Positions 51,993 to 61,700 are shown, counted from the stretch's first letter. The stretch: DNA of 64,000 bases from Lachnospiraceae bacterium (GCA_017539565.1 JAFYCS010000077.1:1-64000), one strand, 5' to 3'. Notes: generated by a model not told the origin, from the sequence alone. Translations and numbers: made by a program.

Positions 51993-52859
51993 TTATGCCT
52001 TAAGCTTTTCTACTATTTCACGGACGATACCTGCCGGCTGGGAATCCTTATCATTTCCCGCAGCACCGGCCTCACGCACCCATTCCATTATCTCCGCCAC
52101 ATCCATATCTTCCCAGCGTCCGCCGCGGCGTATCTCCACAGGAAGCTTGATATTGATCCCCTTCATATCCTTAAAAAAATCTTCATTGAAAAAGATCTTC
52201 GGTCTCTCACGCTTAAGAAGACGCTGTGCATAATCCGTCTCCGACTCTATAGGCGTATCATAGAGTATACCGCCGTTCATATCATTTATCATATGGGTAT
52301 GATGAGTGTCGGAACCTGCCTGGATCATCAGTCCGTAATGCAGTGCATAGCATAACGCCGCCAGGTTATCATTAGCCGTATTGGCTGTATTTATTCCCTC
52401 TATGCCTTCGATATCTTCCGGATAGAGATGTATCTTTTTGATGTAATCACGGTCCCTGAAGGGATGTGCCTGCATTACCGCGCCACCGGCCTCGTGTACC
52501 CACTTTATCATCTCTTCCCTGGTCCAATGGGGTATGGTGGGATGTGCCAGAAGGAACTCCCTGTCAACACCGTATATCAGATATTCATCACCTTCGAAAT
52601 TCTCCTCTATCCCGAAGAATACTTTGAAACCAATTTTGTCTCCTGCCTTCTTGGCTTCCTCATAGCCCTTCATATATGCATCAACATATTCACGCCAGGG
52701 CAGTTCCCTTGAAGGTCTTGTGTTCCCGTGAAAGAAATGATCGGTAATGAATATGCCGTCGTAGCCTCTCTCCTTATATATCGCGGGATACTCCGCTCCC
52801 GGTGTAAATCCGCATGCACTTCCTTCTACAGTGTGTAAGTGTGTTTCGTAACGGTACAT
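51993..52859 (-). CDS. PHP-domain phosphoesterase
   Basis: 288-aa metal-dependent phosphoesterase of the PHP family (histidinol-phosphatase/polymerase-associated). Metal motifs: YETHLHTVEGSACGF (HxH), FITDHFFHGNT, AHPFRDRDY and GSDTHHTHMI. No other domain. It may act on a sugar or nucleoside phosphate. It begins 4 bp after the remains of a GGDEF gene. Confidence 0.88.
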   Translation of the reverse strand: MYRYETHLHTVEGSACGFTPGAEYPAIYKERGYDGIFITDHFFHGNTRPSRELPWREYVDAYMKGYEEAKKAGDKIGFKVFFGIEENFEGDEYLIYGVDREFLLAHPTIPHWTREEMIKWVHEAGGAVMQAHPFRDRDYIKKIHLYPEDIEGIEGINTANTANDNLAALCYALHYGLMIQAGSDTHHTHMINDMNGGILYDTPIESETDYAQRLLKRERPKIFFNEDFFKDMKGINIKLPVEIRRGGRWEDMDVAEIMEWVREAGAAGNDKDSQPAGIVREIVEKLKA

Positions 52860-52863
52860 TGTT

Positions 52864-53386
52864 TTACTCTCCCTCTCTACCGGCCTTGTGTGCCAGCATT
52901 TTTATCTTATACATTTCATTATCCGCCCGGCTGAACACATTATCCAGGTTCAGATCTCCGGATAAAACATCAACGCAGCATCCCATACTGGCCTTGACCA
53001 CATACGGTTTATCTAAAGGTCCTGAAATTTCCTCAAGTGTCTTATTAAAAGCCGTAATACGCTTATCTATATCTTTCTCCGTGTATCTTCCAACACCGGC
53101 TATAAAGAACTCATCACCGCCTGCGCGTACGCATATCTCTCCGGGATGTGCACTCTCTTTCACAGCCCTGCTTAAGATCATGATCGCAGCATCGCCTTCC
53201 GCATGACCGTATATATCATTGATCTGCTTCAATCCGTCCATGTCGATGACAGCCACAAATACCCTGTCATCCTTGTCTGCAGCAGAACACAGCTCATCAA
53301 GCCTGATCCGCTACTCCCTGTATGATCCTTCTTTCATGCGCAGCTTCCGGCTGTGCTGTAAATAAGGCTATCTTCTTTCGTTTCAA
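52864..53386 (-). pseudogene. Internally deleted LacI-type sensor/GGDEF protein
   Basis: A TTG at 53386 with GAGG upstream opens MKRKKIALFTAQPEAAHERR and IIQGVADQA, the start of a LacI-type periplasmic-binding sensor domain as found fused to GGDEF domains in Lachnospiraceae, then meets TGA TGA at 53299-53294. The next piece, in another frame, is a GGDEF domain missing its first part (D-x-LTxLxNR) but keeping VAVIDMDGLKQIND and the catalytic motif RAGGDEFF. About 800 or more bases between the two parts are gone. An intact protein would make cyclic di-GMP; this one cannot. Confidence 0.75.
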
Positions 53387-53406
53387 TCCCTTATCCTCTT
53401 AATATA

Positions 53407-54375
53407 TCAATACAATACGGGAAGCTTATCCTTAGTGATCGCGTAGGGACTGTCATATACACGCTTCATCACATCAAAATTACTGTACTGCTCGGTCAGG
53501 CAGAATTCCTTTGACCATATCATAAAGGAAGCCCATCCGATATGCTCATCGTGGATAGCATCCACATCGGGATATACGCCCGTCTCTCCTAACAGGATGA
53601 CCTTGGGCAGTGCGGAGATCTTCTCCATATTAAGATATTCTTCCTTTCTGGACGTATGCTCATGTGCAGGCGGATAAAGGTCTACCGATACTATATCTAC
53701 CACTTCATCACCGGGATAGAATTCCGGCTTGCCTGCATTCCATACCCATATCAGATTGGTAAGGTCATGAACCTTTGTATAGCGTTCATACATGATATGC
53801 CAGAGCTTCTTAGCAGGCTCTGCACCTTTTGCTCCCCACCAGAACCAGGTACCGTCCATTTCATGAAAAGGTCTCCAAAGGATGGGAATGGACTTTTCGC
53901 AGAAAGGCTTAAGTATCTCTGCCATATGGTCCATATCGGAGATAAGCGCCTCATATTCGGGCGTACCGGGCGTCACAGCTTTCTCTGCATCATAATCCGT
54001 GTGCTCGGCGTAGAATGCCTTAGAACGGCCGCCAAGGGGTGAAAACCAGTGCCAGGTAAAAGTGATAAGGCCTTTCTTCTCAGCCCAGTCATATGCGCAT
54101 TTAAGAGTATCACGGTTCTCTATGACCTCTGTCATGCAGGGTTCGTCCGTATCTTCTTCATTGATGTTGGGGGAATAGGAAAGCAACTCAAATCCCAGCA
54201 GTGCAGGTTCTTTTCCTGTCACTTCTTTTATCTTCTGCAGTTCTTCCATCGGTATGGTCTGCGTATGCTGTCCCGTAACGATGCTGTCTCCCGCGATATC
54301 CGCAAGATACTTCATTACACTCTTTACACAATCCTGTGCTCTTTCATTTGTCGGGGTTATGTACCTTTCTGTCAT
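53407..54375 (-). CDS. Beta-mannanase, GH26
   Basis: 322-aa endo-beta-1,4-mannanase-type enzyme. The barrel has LGFELLSYSP, ITFTWHWFSPLGG, acid/base Glu in WRPFHEMDGTWFWWG (near 171) and nucleophile Glu in VILLGETGVYPD (near 262). No signal peptide, so it should act on imported manno-oligosaccharides. It lies between two broken cyclic-di-GMP genes, and its 5' end runs into one of them, which suggests it was inserted. Ribosome site AAAGGA, 10 bp before ATG. Confidence 0.92.
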   Translation of the reverse strand: MTERYITPTNERAQDCVKSVMKYLADIAGDSIVTGQHTQTIPMEELQKIKEVTGKEPALLGFELLSYSPNINEEDTDEPCMTEVIENRDTLKCAYDWAEKKGLITFTWHWFSPLGGRSKAFYAEHTDYDAEKAVTPGTPEYEALISDMDHMAEILKPFCEKSIPILWRPFHEMDGTWFWWGAKGAEPAKKLWHIMYERYTKVHDLTNLIWVWNAGKPEFYPGDEVVDIVSVDLYPPAHEHTSRKEEYLNMEKISALPKVILLGETGVYPDVDAIHDEHIGWASFMIWSKEFCLTEQYSNFDVMKRVYDSPYAITKDKLPVLY

Positions 54376-54808
54376 AGCTCTGTTTTCCTTTCGTTTTATA
54401 CAGAATTAACATGTCCTTATATTTGTTATGGCGGTCTGGTATCCGGTAATTGCCATATTGATCCACAATGACCCCCATGATCTGCATGGGAAACTGTGCA
54501 AGTGAAAGTACAAGCGCAACGAACATACCGGCTTTGCGGTAAAGCACCACCATGATGATGATACAGATATTGGAAAGGGCTGTAAAAACTCCCGAAAAGG
54601 CCGTAACAGGCAGCTGATTCCCGCCTATCGTCAGAACGGCGCCGTTGCGTGATGCACTGGATACTACATAAGAAAAGATCTCGTAGATCAGCACCGGGAT
54701 TATTATGGTGATCCTGGGCACCCCGCTGCGGTCGGTCATGAATTTCCATAACCGCTTAAGAGCGCCCTCCTCTTTCATATTGTTATTTAATATATGATCT
54801 CCGGTCAA
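54344..54808 (-). pseudogene. N-terminal fragment of a membrane GGDEF/sensor protein
   Basis: 154-residue frame from a TTG (AGGAG 10 bp upstream) with MTDRSGVPRITIIIPVLIYE, IFSYVVSSAS and three hydrophobic helices up to FPMQIMGVIV, as in the membrane sensor of Lachnospiraceae GGDEF proteins. It then changes into YKDMLILYKTKG-type sequence that is simply the GH26 upstream region in another frame. The later helices and the GGDEF domain are missing. Confidence 0.65.
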
Positions 54809-54885
54809 AACGGTATCACTCCTTAATAACAATTATTATAAATGCTATCACAGCAGATGGTATAATTCAACAGGTTTAAAGCCGC

Positions 54886-56927
54886 TCAGTACGTCTTAAG
54901 CCTCTTATCCGCAGGCACATAATATGTGCTGCTCGCGTCTATATCATAGATCTCATAGAAGATATCAAACTGCGCAAGTATATAATCGATCCTGAGCTTC
55001 CCGGTAAGATGCTCATCTTCAAGCGCGCGGTCAATATCACTTTCAGCCACATAATGCGCCATATTTTCTGCCCAGCAGCGGAAGAAAAGATCGTAATCCG
55101 GATCTTCTTTTTTAGCAAGGAGATTCAGGCATACCTTCATTCCCAGCAGATCAGCAAAGGTTTCGTTCTCCACATCCCAGCCGGTCAGGTATTTTCCGTC
55201 GGCTATCTCCACATTGTCAAAGAAATCAGCTATCGCCCACGCACGATTCCAGAGCTCTTCCTCCTCTTCCGTACTCAGCTGCATATCGTAATATCCCTGC
55301 TCATCATAATAAACCGCATCGGGTGTAAGGGTATGTGACATTTCATGCGCCATTATCGTGACAAGATGTGCCAGCTGCTCCTCATATGCTGCATCTTTAC
55401 TGCATGCAGGATCAACCAAGGCCCCGTGCTAAGTACAAACATATTACTCTTGGGAAAATACCTTCCGTTCACCGTAAGCATATCAACCCCGAAAGGCTGC
55501 CGTTTATCATCTTCATACTGCGTCTGTGAATACGCAAAGCTTCTGTTAAGCGTAATAAGATCGATACAGTCTTCTATATAATTCCCGCCGGGATAAAAGC
55601 CGGGACAATCATTAACATGTCCGTTGGAACCCAGGAAATAAGTCATCCTGGCGATCTTTGCCTTTAACGATCTTCTGGAATTTTCTCCCATCCAGTCTGC
55701 TTCTCCCAGGATCGCCATGAGCTCGGTTTTTATCTCGTCTGCCAGGATCTCCGCGTTTTCATACATCCCTTCTTCCAGGTATCTGTTTCTGTATTCTTCA
55801 GCCAGGATATCACCTGCCATAGAGCTTAACAGCAGTCTTACCGAAGCCTCGTATTCCTCCCGGTCCCAGCCTGCATCTTCATAAAGAGACGGATATGCCG
55901 AAAAATCATACAGATCCATCGCCGCGCAAAAAAGATAATGATCCCTGAGCATTTCCGTATTTTCCTTTGTATATAGCGTATTGAGCAAGCTGATCATTGC
56001 ATCGGGAGCATATATATCCTCATACCTTGCCAAAGCATTTAATCCGCGAAGTATATCAATAACCGGAACATTCAGCCCCGCTTTATCCAGATGATCCTGA
56101 TCCCAATAATACCATTCAAAACTGCTTCCTTCCTCTTCAATCGGTTCTTCTTCAAGACTGTAGAACTTTTCTATAAGTTCCGAAACTTTCTTTGCATTAT
56201 CCGTGATCTGCACTAAGCGGTCTTCCGGGTATCCCAGTTCTTTCCAATAGGCCAGGATAATTTCTTTCTTTTCCGGATCTTCATCCCCTTCTAAAAGCTC
56301 CTGCATGCGCGTTATCTGCTGAATATTGCTGAAAGGTTTAAATATCGGCGTATTATATCCGTTTTCATCATTCTTAATAGAAAATCTGACAATATAATCA
56401 AAAACATCGTATCTTTCCTGAGCGTACAGATCATAGAGATCATCAAGGCTTTTCGCATTGGCAATTGGTTTAAGATATTCACTTATAGTCTTTACACGTT
56501 CATCTATATCATCGGTGCGGATCGCTTCGCGGTATAATGATATGATCTTTACAAGATCATCATCCTCAGGACGTTCTGATATATCCGTATTCTCCAGTAT
56601 ATCCCTGACTCTCTCCTGTATCAGTTCTTCTGTCTCCCCTGAGGCCGTCACGGATCCGGAACCGTTTCCTTCCTGTTCCTTAAGCCATTCTCCGTTTACG
56701 AATTCATCAAAATCGGCAATAGGCTTACCGTTATCATCTATCTTTGAAGGTGCCGGTTCCGGAATAGGTTCAGCTTCAACGGGAGCCTGTGTGGGCGCAG
56801 CCTCTGCTTCTGCTGCCGGCTGCTCATTCTGTCCCTTATCGGTGCATCCGCTCATGGGCAGGATCAGGGATACACTTAATGCACCTGCCATGATCCGTGT
56901 TAAAACGCGCACTGCCTTTACTTTCAT
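54886..56927 (-). pseudogene. M13-family metallopeptidase lipoprotein (PepO-like) with frameshift
   Basis: Two overlapping frames form one protein of about 680 aa. The upstream frame begins with a lipoprotein signal (lipobox LPMSGC), a Glu/Pro/Ala linker, IADFDEFVNGEWLKEQEGNG and the M13 N-terminal domain up to NMFVLSTG. The downstream frame continues ALVDPACSKDAAYEEQLAHL and carries HEMSH (HExxH zinc site) and ENETFADLLG (third ligand). They join if the GGGG at 55425-55422 is read as five G: a one-base deletion in a homopolymer. It is either a real null allele, a phase-variable tract or a sequencing error. Outer-surface peptide degradation would be the intact function. Confidence 0.82.
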
Positions 56928-56937
56928 AATAATCTCC

Positions 56938-57831
56938 TCACTGTGGTGCCGTCAGATCTATGATCACCAGCTCCGGCGGGTTATATAAACGCGGAACGAC
57001 GGTAGATTCCCTTGCAAGTCCGCGGCTTACTATCATCGGTGTTTCCAGATCGTCATACATGCCTCCGGCACGCTTCGGGAACAGCCCCTGGTCCGGGGCA
57101 AACAATCCGTTCAGTATCCCCGGTATCCTCCACTGCCCACCGTGGGCGTGCCCTGACAGGATCAGGTCAAAACCGTATCTCTGATAGTCCTCGTACAATT
57201 CCGGTCTGTGGGAAAGGAGGAGCGTAAATGTATCATCCTCCGTCTCTTTCTTAAGCTCTGTCATCTGCTGCAGGAAAGTGCTGTATTCATCATCACTGTA
57301 AGCTGTCCTTACCATAAACAGGTCGGGATCATCCACGCCGCAGATCTTTATCTGCTGCGTACCCACTGTCAGTATCTGCGCTTCCCCGCGCAGACGCTTT
57401 ATACCATAGGCCTCTATTTTATCCATCTTGGCCTTGTGTTCCTCAGCGCTGCACCAGCATTCGTGATTACCGGTCACGTAATAACAGGGATATTTATCCA
57501 CGATCCCTGCCAGAAATTTATCCGTATTGTCATCCGGGCGTTCATCATCATAGATATCCCCGCCCAGAAGCACCACATCCGGCTTCTGTTCATATAACGC
57601 TTCCAGCAGGCGCTTCTGGTCCTTTCCGTAACGGCAGGAATGCAGGTCCGTCACCAGCGCTATCCTGATGCCTTCTTTAAATCTGTTATCTTCTATCGTG
57701 TAGTGCTTTATGCCCAGTCCGCAATATAAGCCCGGCAATATAAGTACTGCCAGGATGATCAGCACGATAAGTAAAACCTTTTTGCTCTTCTTCACGTCAA
57801 TGATCCTTCTTAAACTCTTCCCCCGGTGCAT
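56938..57831 (-). CDS. Membrane-anchored metallophosphoesterase (YaeI-like)
   Basis: 297-aa calcineurin-type phosphoesterase with an N-terminal membrane helix (about 16-36). Metal motifs: IALVTDLHSCRYG, VVLLGGDIYDDE, YVTGNHECW, LLSHRPELYEDY and LSGHAHGGQWRI, all intact. Resembles YaeI/YkuE enzymes thought to act on lipid or lipid-linked pyrophosphates at the membrane. It lies 11 bp before the M13 gene on the same strand. Confidence 0.9.
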   Translation of the reverse strand: MHRGKSLRRIIDVKKSKKVLLIVLIILAVLILPGLYCGLGIKHYTIEDNRFKEGIRIALVTDLHSCRYGKDQKRLLEALYEQKPDVVLLGGDIYDDERPDDNTDKFLAGIVDKYPCYYVTGNHECWCSAEEHKAKMDKIEAYGIKRLRGEAQILTVGTQQIKICGVDDPDLFMVRTAYSDDEYSTFLQQMTELKKETEDDTFTLLLSHRPELYEDYQRYGFDLILSGHAHGGQWRIPGILNGLFAPDQGLFPKRAGGMYDDLETPMIVSRGLARESTVVPRLYNPPELVIIDLTAPQ

Positions 57832-57873
57832 GACACCGCTATATATTTTACCAAAAAACAGCCTTTTTAGCCA

Positions 57874-57903
57874 TTGTTTTTAGCTAAACAAATAGGTTAT
57901 ACT
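57874..57903 (+). promoter_or_regulatory. Promoter of the LRR protein gene
   Basis: -35 TTGTTT (57874-57879), 18 bp, -10 TATACT (57898-57903), 21 bp before the ATG. A 10-bp palindrome TTTAGCTAAA lies in the spacer. Confidence 0.5.
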
Positions 57904-57924
57904 CTTATGTGTCGGAGAACAGTC

Positions 57925-58710
57925 ATGAATGAAATAATACCTGCAAAACTTCATCTTGGGGATAAGACGCTCCTGTCTGATGTCATACCTGCCGGTACTG
58001 CCGGGATAGGCGACTGGGCGTATGCCCATTGCAGCTCGCTTAAATGGCTGGCCATGCCTGTTTCCGTTCAGGATATCGGAAAGGAAGTCTTCATCGGCTG
58101 CCCCGGCCTTAAGCATATCTTTGTCTATGATACCCCCGAATTTACCGCCGGCAGTCTGCCGGATGATAAAGATGCTCCGGTATACATGGCTTCCCGTCTG
58201 AACGCCCTTGCCATGCAGGAATTTAGTGATCCGCTTAAAGCCCTGATCTGCGGTGCCGGTAACCGGTCCCTTAACCGCTGGGATGAAGAATGCCTTAAGT
58301 ACCTCTCCGTCCCCGATGAACACGGCTTTGATCCTTTTCTTGCAGGCGGTGAGGAAGACTACGGCGACCACGACGATCAGCTGAAGCAGCATATCCATGT
58401 ACGCCGGCTTTGCAAAGCAAACATCATCTATACGCGCCTGCTTAGTAATATAACAGCCGGATTCCCCCTCTCCCCGGAAGCAGAGTCGGTATATCTTGCC
58501 CTGTTCCGTGAGAATCCTGCTGCCATAGCGCTGCTTGATGAGATCGGTTCCCACTATACTCAGGCGGCAGATATATATGCAAAAGCAGGACTCCTGACTA
58601 CAGAAGCCCTGCCCTCCATACTTTCCTCTCTTAAACCCGACCGCATCGAGATCCGTTCCGCCCTGATAGGGCGTGAACGTGACTCCGTATTAAGCAGTCT
58701 GGCGCTCTAG
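57925..58710 (+). CDS. Leucine-rich-repeat (BspA-like) protein
   Basis: 261 aa. The ATG at 57925 is chosen because GGAG lies 7 bp before it. Residues about 8-75 form two to three BspA/LRR_5-type repeats (IPAGTAGIGDWAYAHCSSLK, MPVSVQDIGKEVFIGCPGLK, HIFVYD). The rest is helical, of unknown fold. No signal peptide, so an intracellular role. The only plus-strand gene in the right third of the window. Confidence 0.7.
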   Translation: MNEIIPAKLHLGDKTLLSDVIPAGTAGIGDWAYAHCSSLKWLAMPVSVQDIGKEVFIGCPGLKHIFVYDTPEFTAGSLPDDKDAPVYMASRLNALAMQEFSDPLKALICGAGNRSLNRWDEECLKYLSVPDEHGFDPFLAGGEEDYGDHDDQLKQHIHVRRLCKANIIYTRLLSNITAGFPLSPEAESVYLALFRENPAAIALLDEIGSHYTQAADIYAKAGLLTTEALPSILSSLKPDRIEIRSALIGRERDSVLSSLAL

Positions 58711-58723
58711 AAGCCTGTCATTT

Positions 58724-59407
58724 TCAGCCGCATAAGAATCCCGCGCAGGGAAATTTAAAAAGCTTTACTTTATTGCCAAACATATCTACTTCTTCTGCCA
58801 CAGCTCTGCCGTTCCTTATCTCCTTCGCTGCATCTATAAGTTCCTCTATTATGGAGGGCTTAACGGGAAGGGTTCCGTGGGAAGGATAGATCTCATCAAA
58901 ACGCTCTTTATATGTGAGAAGCTTCTGCATACTGGGAACGTAAGCATCTATATTCCTGAACTGTCCGAACATGAAGATATGTCCGTCCTGTAACGAATCT
59001 CCGGAAATCAGCACTCTGTTATTTATGTCAAGTATAGCGATGCTTCCCGGCGTATGTCCGGGAATGTCAATGATCTCAAGCACCCTCTCGCCAAGATCTA
59101 TCGTATCACCTTCTTTAACCGGTACTACGGTTCCCTTACCGCCTGCAGCACGGTAATTCTCTTCCTCCGCAGGACTCATGTAAAAACTTTCAAATGCCCC
59201 GTTACCCGAAATATGATCGCGGTCCGCATGTGTATTGAGCAATTCAAGTGGTTTGGATGTAAGCTGTTTTGCGATCTCTGCCGCGTCCGGGGTGTTCATG
59301 CCGCTGTCGATCATAAGAGCTTTCTGCGTACCTTCCAGCACAAAGAAACGTACCATACTGTCTTCTATACGCCAGCTGTGCTCATCGATCTGAATAATCT
59401 CTGCCAT
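58724..59407 (-). CDS. MBL-fold hydrolase
   Basis: 227-aa metallo-beta-lactamase-fold protein. Metal motif NTHADRDHISGNGAF (H-A-D-R-D-H), next His in IIDIPGHTPGSIAIL, Asp in RVLISGDSLQDG and the final His in IYPSHGTLPVKPSI. The complete di-metal set points to an active hydrolase of the glyoxalase II/lactonase type. Cytoplasmic, substrate unknown. Confidence 0.9.
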   Translation of the reverse strand: MAEIIQIDEHSWRIEDSMVRFFVLEGTQKALMIDSGMNTPDAAEIAKQLTSKPLELLNTHADRDHISGNGAFESFYMSPAEEENYRAAGGKGTVVPVKEGDTIDLGERVLEIIDIPGHTPGSIAILDINNRVLISGDSLQDGHIFMFGQFRNIDAYVPSMQKLLTYKERFDEIYPSHGTLPVKPSIIEELIDAAKEIRNGRAVAEEVDMFGNKVKLFKFPCAGFLCG

Positions 59408-59460
59408 AACACTACCTCCGTTTCATTGAGCCTTACATAACATCCCCTGTATTTTAGCAG

Positions 59461-59504
59461 AAATAAAGACCGGCTTCAAATCATAAATGATCAAGCCGGT
59501 CTTT
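59461..59504 (-). terminator. Terminator after the sigma/anti-sigma operon
   Basis: 12-bp stem AAAGACCGGCTT/AAGCCGGTCTTT with a 16-base loop, followed on the minus strand by TTTATTTC. About 40 bp after the stop codon of the anti-sigma-like gene. Confidence 0.8.
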
Positions 59505-59545
59505 GCATGTAATAAACTATACTTTCAGACTTAATGTTTTACCTG

Positions 59546-60262
59546 TCAGTCCTCTGATATGGTTGTATATGTTCCTACACATTCATTATCGGGACGCGTC
59601 ACCGCTTCACCTTCAGTGGAGAGACCTGCAGCATCCAGCTCTATATACTCTGCTCCCGGCTCGGGCTGGTCAAGCGAATAAGCACCATATGATCCGTCAG
59701 GGGTTATATTCTCAAAACCAAAATAGGTATAGGGATTTAAAGGATCCGCGATGTGTACTCTGAGGGTACCGTCTTCGTTTACCATATCGGTCACATCGTA
59801 GGAAAGATTCTTATAACTTAAGTTAAGTCTTCCGTCTGACGCCTTGATCTCACATCCGGTATTCCATACTTCCGCCAGTTCTTCTGCAGTCATCGCTACT
59901 TCGTTTCCGTCCTCATCAACGGTCACGCCGCCAAAGCCGTATTCCTCTCCGTCCTCATCGGTCCAGCTGTAACCCATGCCGTCTTCGTCTACTTCCACTT
60001 CCGTCTTTTCCCCGTTCATCCACAGTTCAACCCTGGTACGTATGCCTCCAAGGTCTGCGGCGTAACATACACCACCAACGCCCAGTGTAACGGCACATGC
60101 GGTAATTGCAGCGGCTATACGGCTAAAACCATGTAATGTGTTAGAATTCATTTTGTTTTCCTCCCTTTCGTCATTCAGGCGCGCCTCCAGGCGCTCCGAA
60201 AAGTCCTCGGAGAGATGCAGTGTGTTAAAGCTTCTTTTATATTCTTTTTCGTTTTTATTCAT
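59546..60262 (-). CDS. Putative anti-sigma factor, membrane
   Basis: 238 aa. N-terminal cytoplasmic helical part (1-45, KRSFNTLHLSEDFSERLEAR), one membrane helix (about 48-70, IAAAITACAVTLGVGGVCYA) and an acidic outside domain (EVEVDEDGMGYSWTDEDG and on) ending in TTISED. This is the usual layout of anti-sigma factors encoded with ECF sigma genes; it has no zinc-finger His/Cys motif. Its start overlaps the sigma gene by 8 bp, so the two are coupled. Confidence 0.75.
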   Translation of the reverse strand: MNKNEKEYKRSFNTLHLSEDFSERLEARLNDEREENKMNSNTLHGFSRIAAAITACAVTLGVGGVCYAADLGGIRTRVELWMNGEKTEVEVDEDGMGYSWTDEDGEEYGFGGVTVDEDGNEVAMTAEELAEVWNTGCEIKASDGRLNLSYKNLSYDVTDMVNEDGTLRVHIADPLNPYTYFGFENITPDGSYGAYSLDQPEPGAEYIELDAAGLSTEGEAVTRPDNECVGTYTTISED

Positions 60263-60731
60263 TTTCCCATCCCTCCAGCTTGGCTTTCAGTATCTTGCGG
60301 CTGTTAAGCAGCCTGGTTTTTACTGTGTTTTCGGAGAGCTCCAGTATATCCGCGATCTCCCGCGTCTTGTATCCTTCATAGTAATAAAGGTGTACGACTA
60401 TGCGGTACTTTTCCGGTAATCTCAGGACGGCATCCATCAAACTTCTGTCAGACGGTTCTTCAAATATGAGGCTGTCCATATACTCTTCATAAGATGTCCT
60501 GTTCCTGTTCCAGAACGAACGGCACATGCTCTTTGCTGCGTTGACCGTGACCCTGAAAAGCCATGCTTTCAAATGTTCTTCCGACTCAAACTCCGTTTCG
60601 CTGCGGTAGAGTCTTATCAGGCCTTCCTGCACTGCATCTTCCGCATCCTCGCGCTGCCGGCATATGTTAAATGCCGCAGCGTATAAGCGGTCGCCGTATT
60701 TTCTGCAGATTTCCTTCAAATCCGTGGTCAT
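60255..60731 (-). CDS. ECF-type RNA polymerase sigma factor
   Basis: 158-aa sigma-70 family member of the extracytoplasmic-function class. Region 2: YAAAFNICRQREDAEDAVQE, then RLYRSETEFESEEHLKAWLF; region 4: VHLYYYEGYKTREIADILEL with SENTVKTRLLNSRKILKAKL as the DNA-binding helix-turn-helix. It is held by the membrane anti-sigma factor encoded next. A palindrome CTCCCGGGAG lies 37-46 bp before the ATG. Regulon and stress signal unknown. Confidence 0.93.
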   Translation of the reverse strand: MTTDLKEICRKYGDRLYAAAFNICRQREDAEDAVQEGLIRLYRSETEFESEEHLKAWLFRVTVNAAKSMCRSFWNRNRTSYEEYMDSLIFEEPSDRSLMDAVLRLPEKYRIVVHLYYYEGYKTREIADILELSENTVKTRLLNSRKILKAKLEGWENE

Positions 60732-60818
60732 TGGTAAGCTCCCTAAAAGACGTCTTTGATAATAATACTCCCGGGAGCGGGAAAAGGTTTTGTGAAAAGA
60801 GAAAAATTTTAAAAATCT

Positions 60819-61607
60819 TCAAAACATCATCTCATCCATGATGGGGATATCATCCCGGATCATGCGTACGGGGAAAACTTTCATATCATCCAGGCGGAGG
60901 AACAAAGCCCCGCATTCCATGCCAAAACGGCACAGATAAGCGCAGCCTCCGTCTATGTCTATCATATTACCTACCGTGAAGGTTTCAAGCCTGTTGAAAT
61001 CCTCCTCGGCACCGTAATCCCTCCTGGCTTTATGCACAGGGACGTGTCCCGTGATAAAGGTATAGGGAAGATCTTTATATATATTATCGGCCCTTGTACT
61101 CCTGTCCTCGCGGAACATGGATTTCCACACAATGTCCCAGGCATCGTCATATTCAAGTTCACTGCATCGTTTATTGACACATTTTTCAGTATAAAAGGAG
61201 TGTGTGAGGCAGAAATTCTTTCCGTTCACCTCTATGGTTTTTACTACATATCTGTTATTCAGCCATGAGAATAATCTCTTCCTGCTTTTCGGTGTCAGAT
61301 CCAGATATTTTTCGTATGTCTGGAGTCCGCCGTTCAAATATATCCAGAGGTCCGTATCAATACCGCGGCACTCTTCCCCGCCAAACGGATCCACGGAATT
61401 GAGCATCATATGCTCATGATTTCCCAGAAGCAGATCCATGTTCTTATGACGTCGGATATACTCCAGTATCTTGATGCCATCGTTGCCCCTGTCTATAACA
61501 TCACCGATGACATATAAAAAATCATCGTCCTTAAGATCTATATCTTTTAATCCCTGCTTAAATATCCTGTACTGTCCATGCAGATCTGATACAACATAAG
61601 TCGCCAT
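60819..61607 (-). CDS. Calcineurin-like phosphoesterase (serine/threonine-phosphatase type)
   Basis: 262-aa PPP-type metallophosphoesterase: TYVVSDLHGQYRIF (DxH), YVIGDVIDRGNDGI (GDxxDRG), LLLGNHEHMML (GNHE), ITGHVPVHKARRDY and the late IDGGCAYLCRFG. These signatures match bacterial PPP phosphatases such as PrpA/PrpE or diadenosine tetraphosphatase. Single gene with GAGGAAAA ribosome site; protein or dinucleotide substrate cannot be told. Confidence 0.9.
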   Translation of the reverse strand: MATYVVSDLHGQYRIFKQGLKDIDLKDDDFLYVIGDVIDRGNDGIKILEYIRRHKNMDLLLGNHEHMMLNSVDPFGGEECRGIDTDLWIYLNGGLQTYEKYLDLTPKSRKRLFSWLNNRYVVKTIEVNGKNFCLTHSFYTEKCVNKRCSELEYDDAWDIVWKSMFREDRSTRADNIYKDLPYTFITGHVPVHKARRDYGAEEDFNRLETFTVGNMIDIDGGCAYLCRFGMECGALFLRLDDMKVFPVRMIRDDIPIMDEMMF

Positions 61608-61659
61608 TTTTCCTCAAGCTCCTCCCACATGGAGAGTTTATCAAAAAAGAATTCAAAAA

Positions 61660-61700
61660 AAAACACAATAAAAACCATATTTTTTCATGGTAAATTATTG
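61660..61700 (-). terminator. Terminator after the YdcF gene
   Basis: Minus-strand stem ACCAT/ATGGT, extended by flanking CAATAA/TTATTG, followed by T-rich sequence TTTTATTGTGTTTTTTTT. It overlaps the stop codon region. Confidence 0.6.

Noticed and set aside
54426-54749. 107-codon minus-strand frame inside the membrane fragment
   Set aside because: His- and Arg-rich shadow of the hydrophobic frame, with no ribosome site.
60732-60818. Auto-regulated ECF promoter (AAACC and CGTC) before the sigma gene
   Set aside because: The two elements are about 33 bp apart, twice the usual distance.
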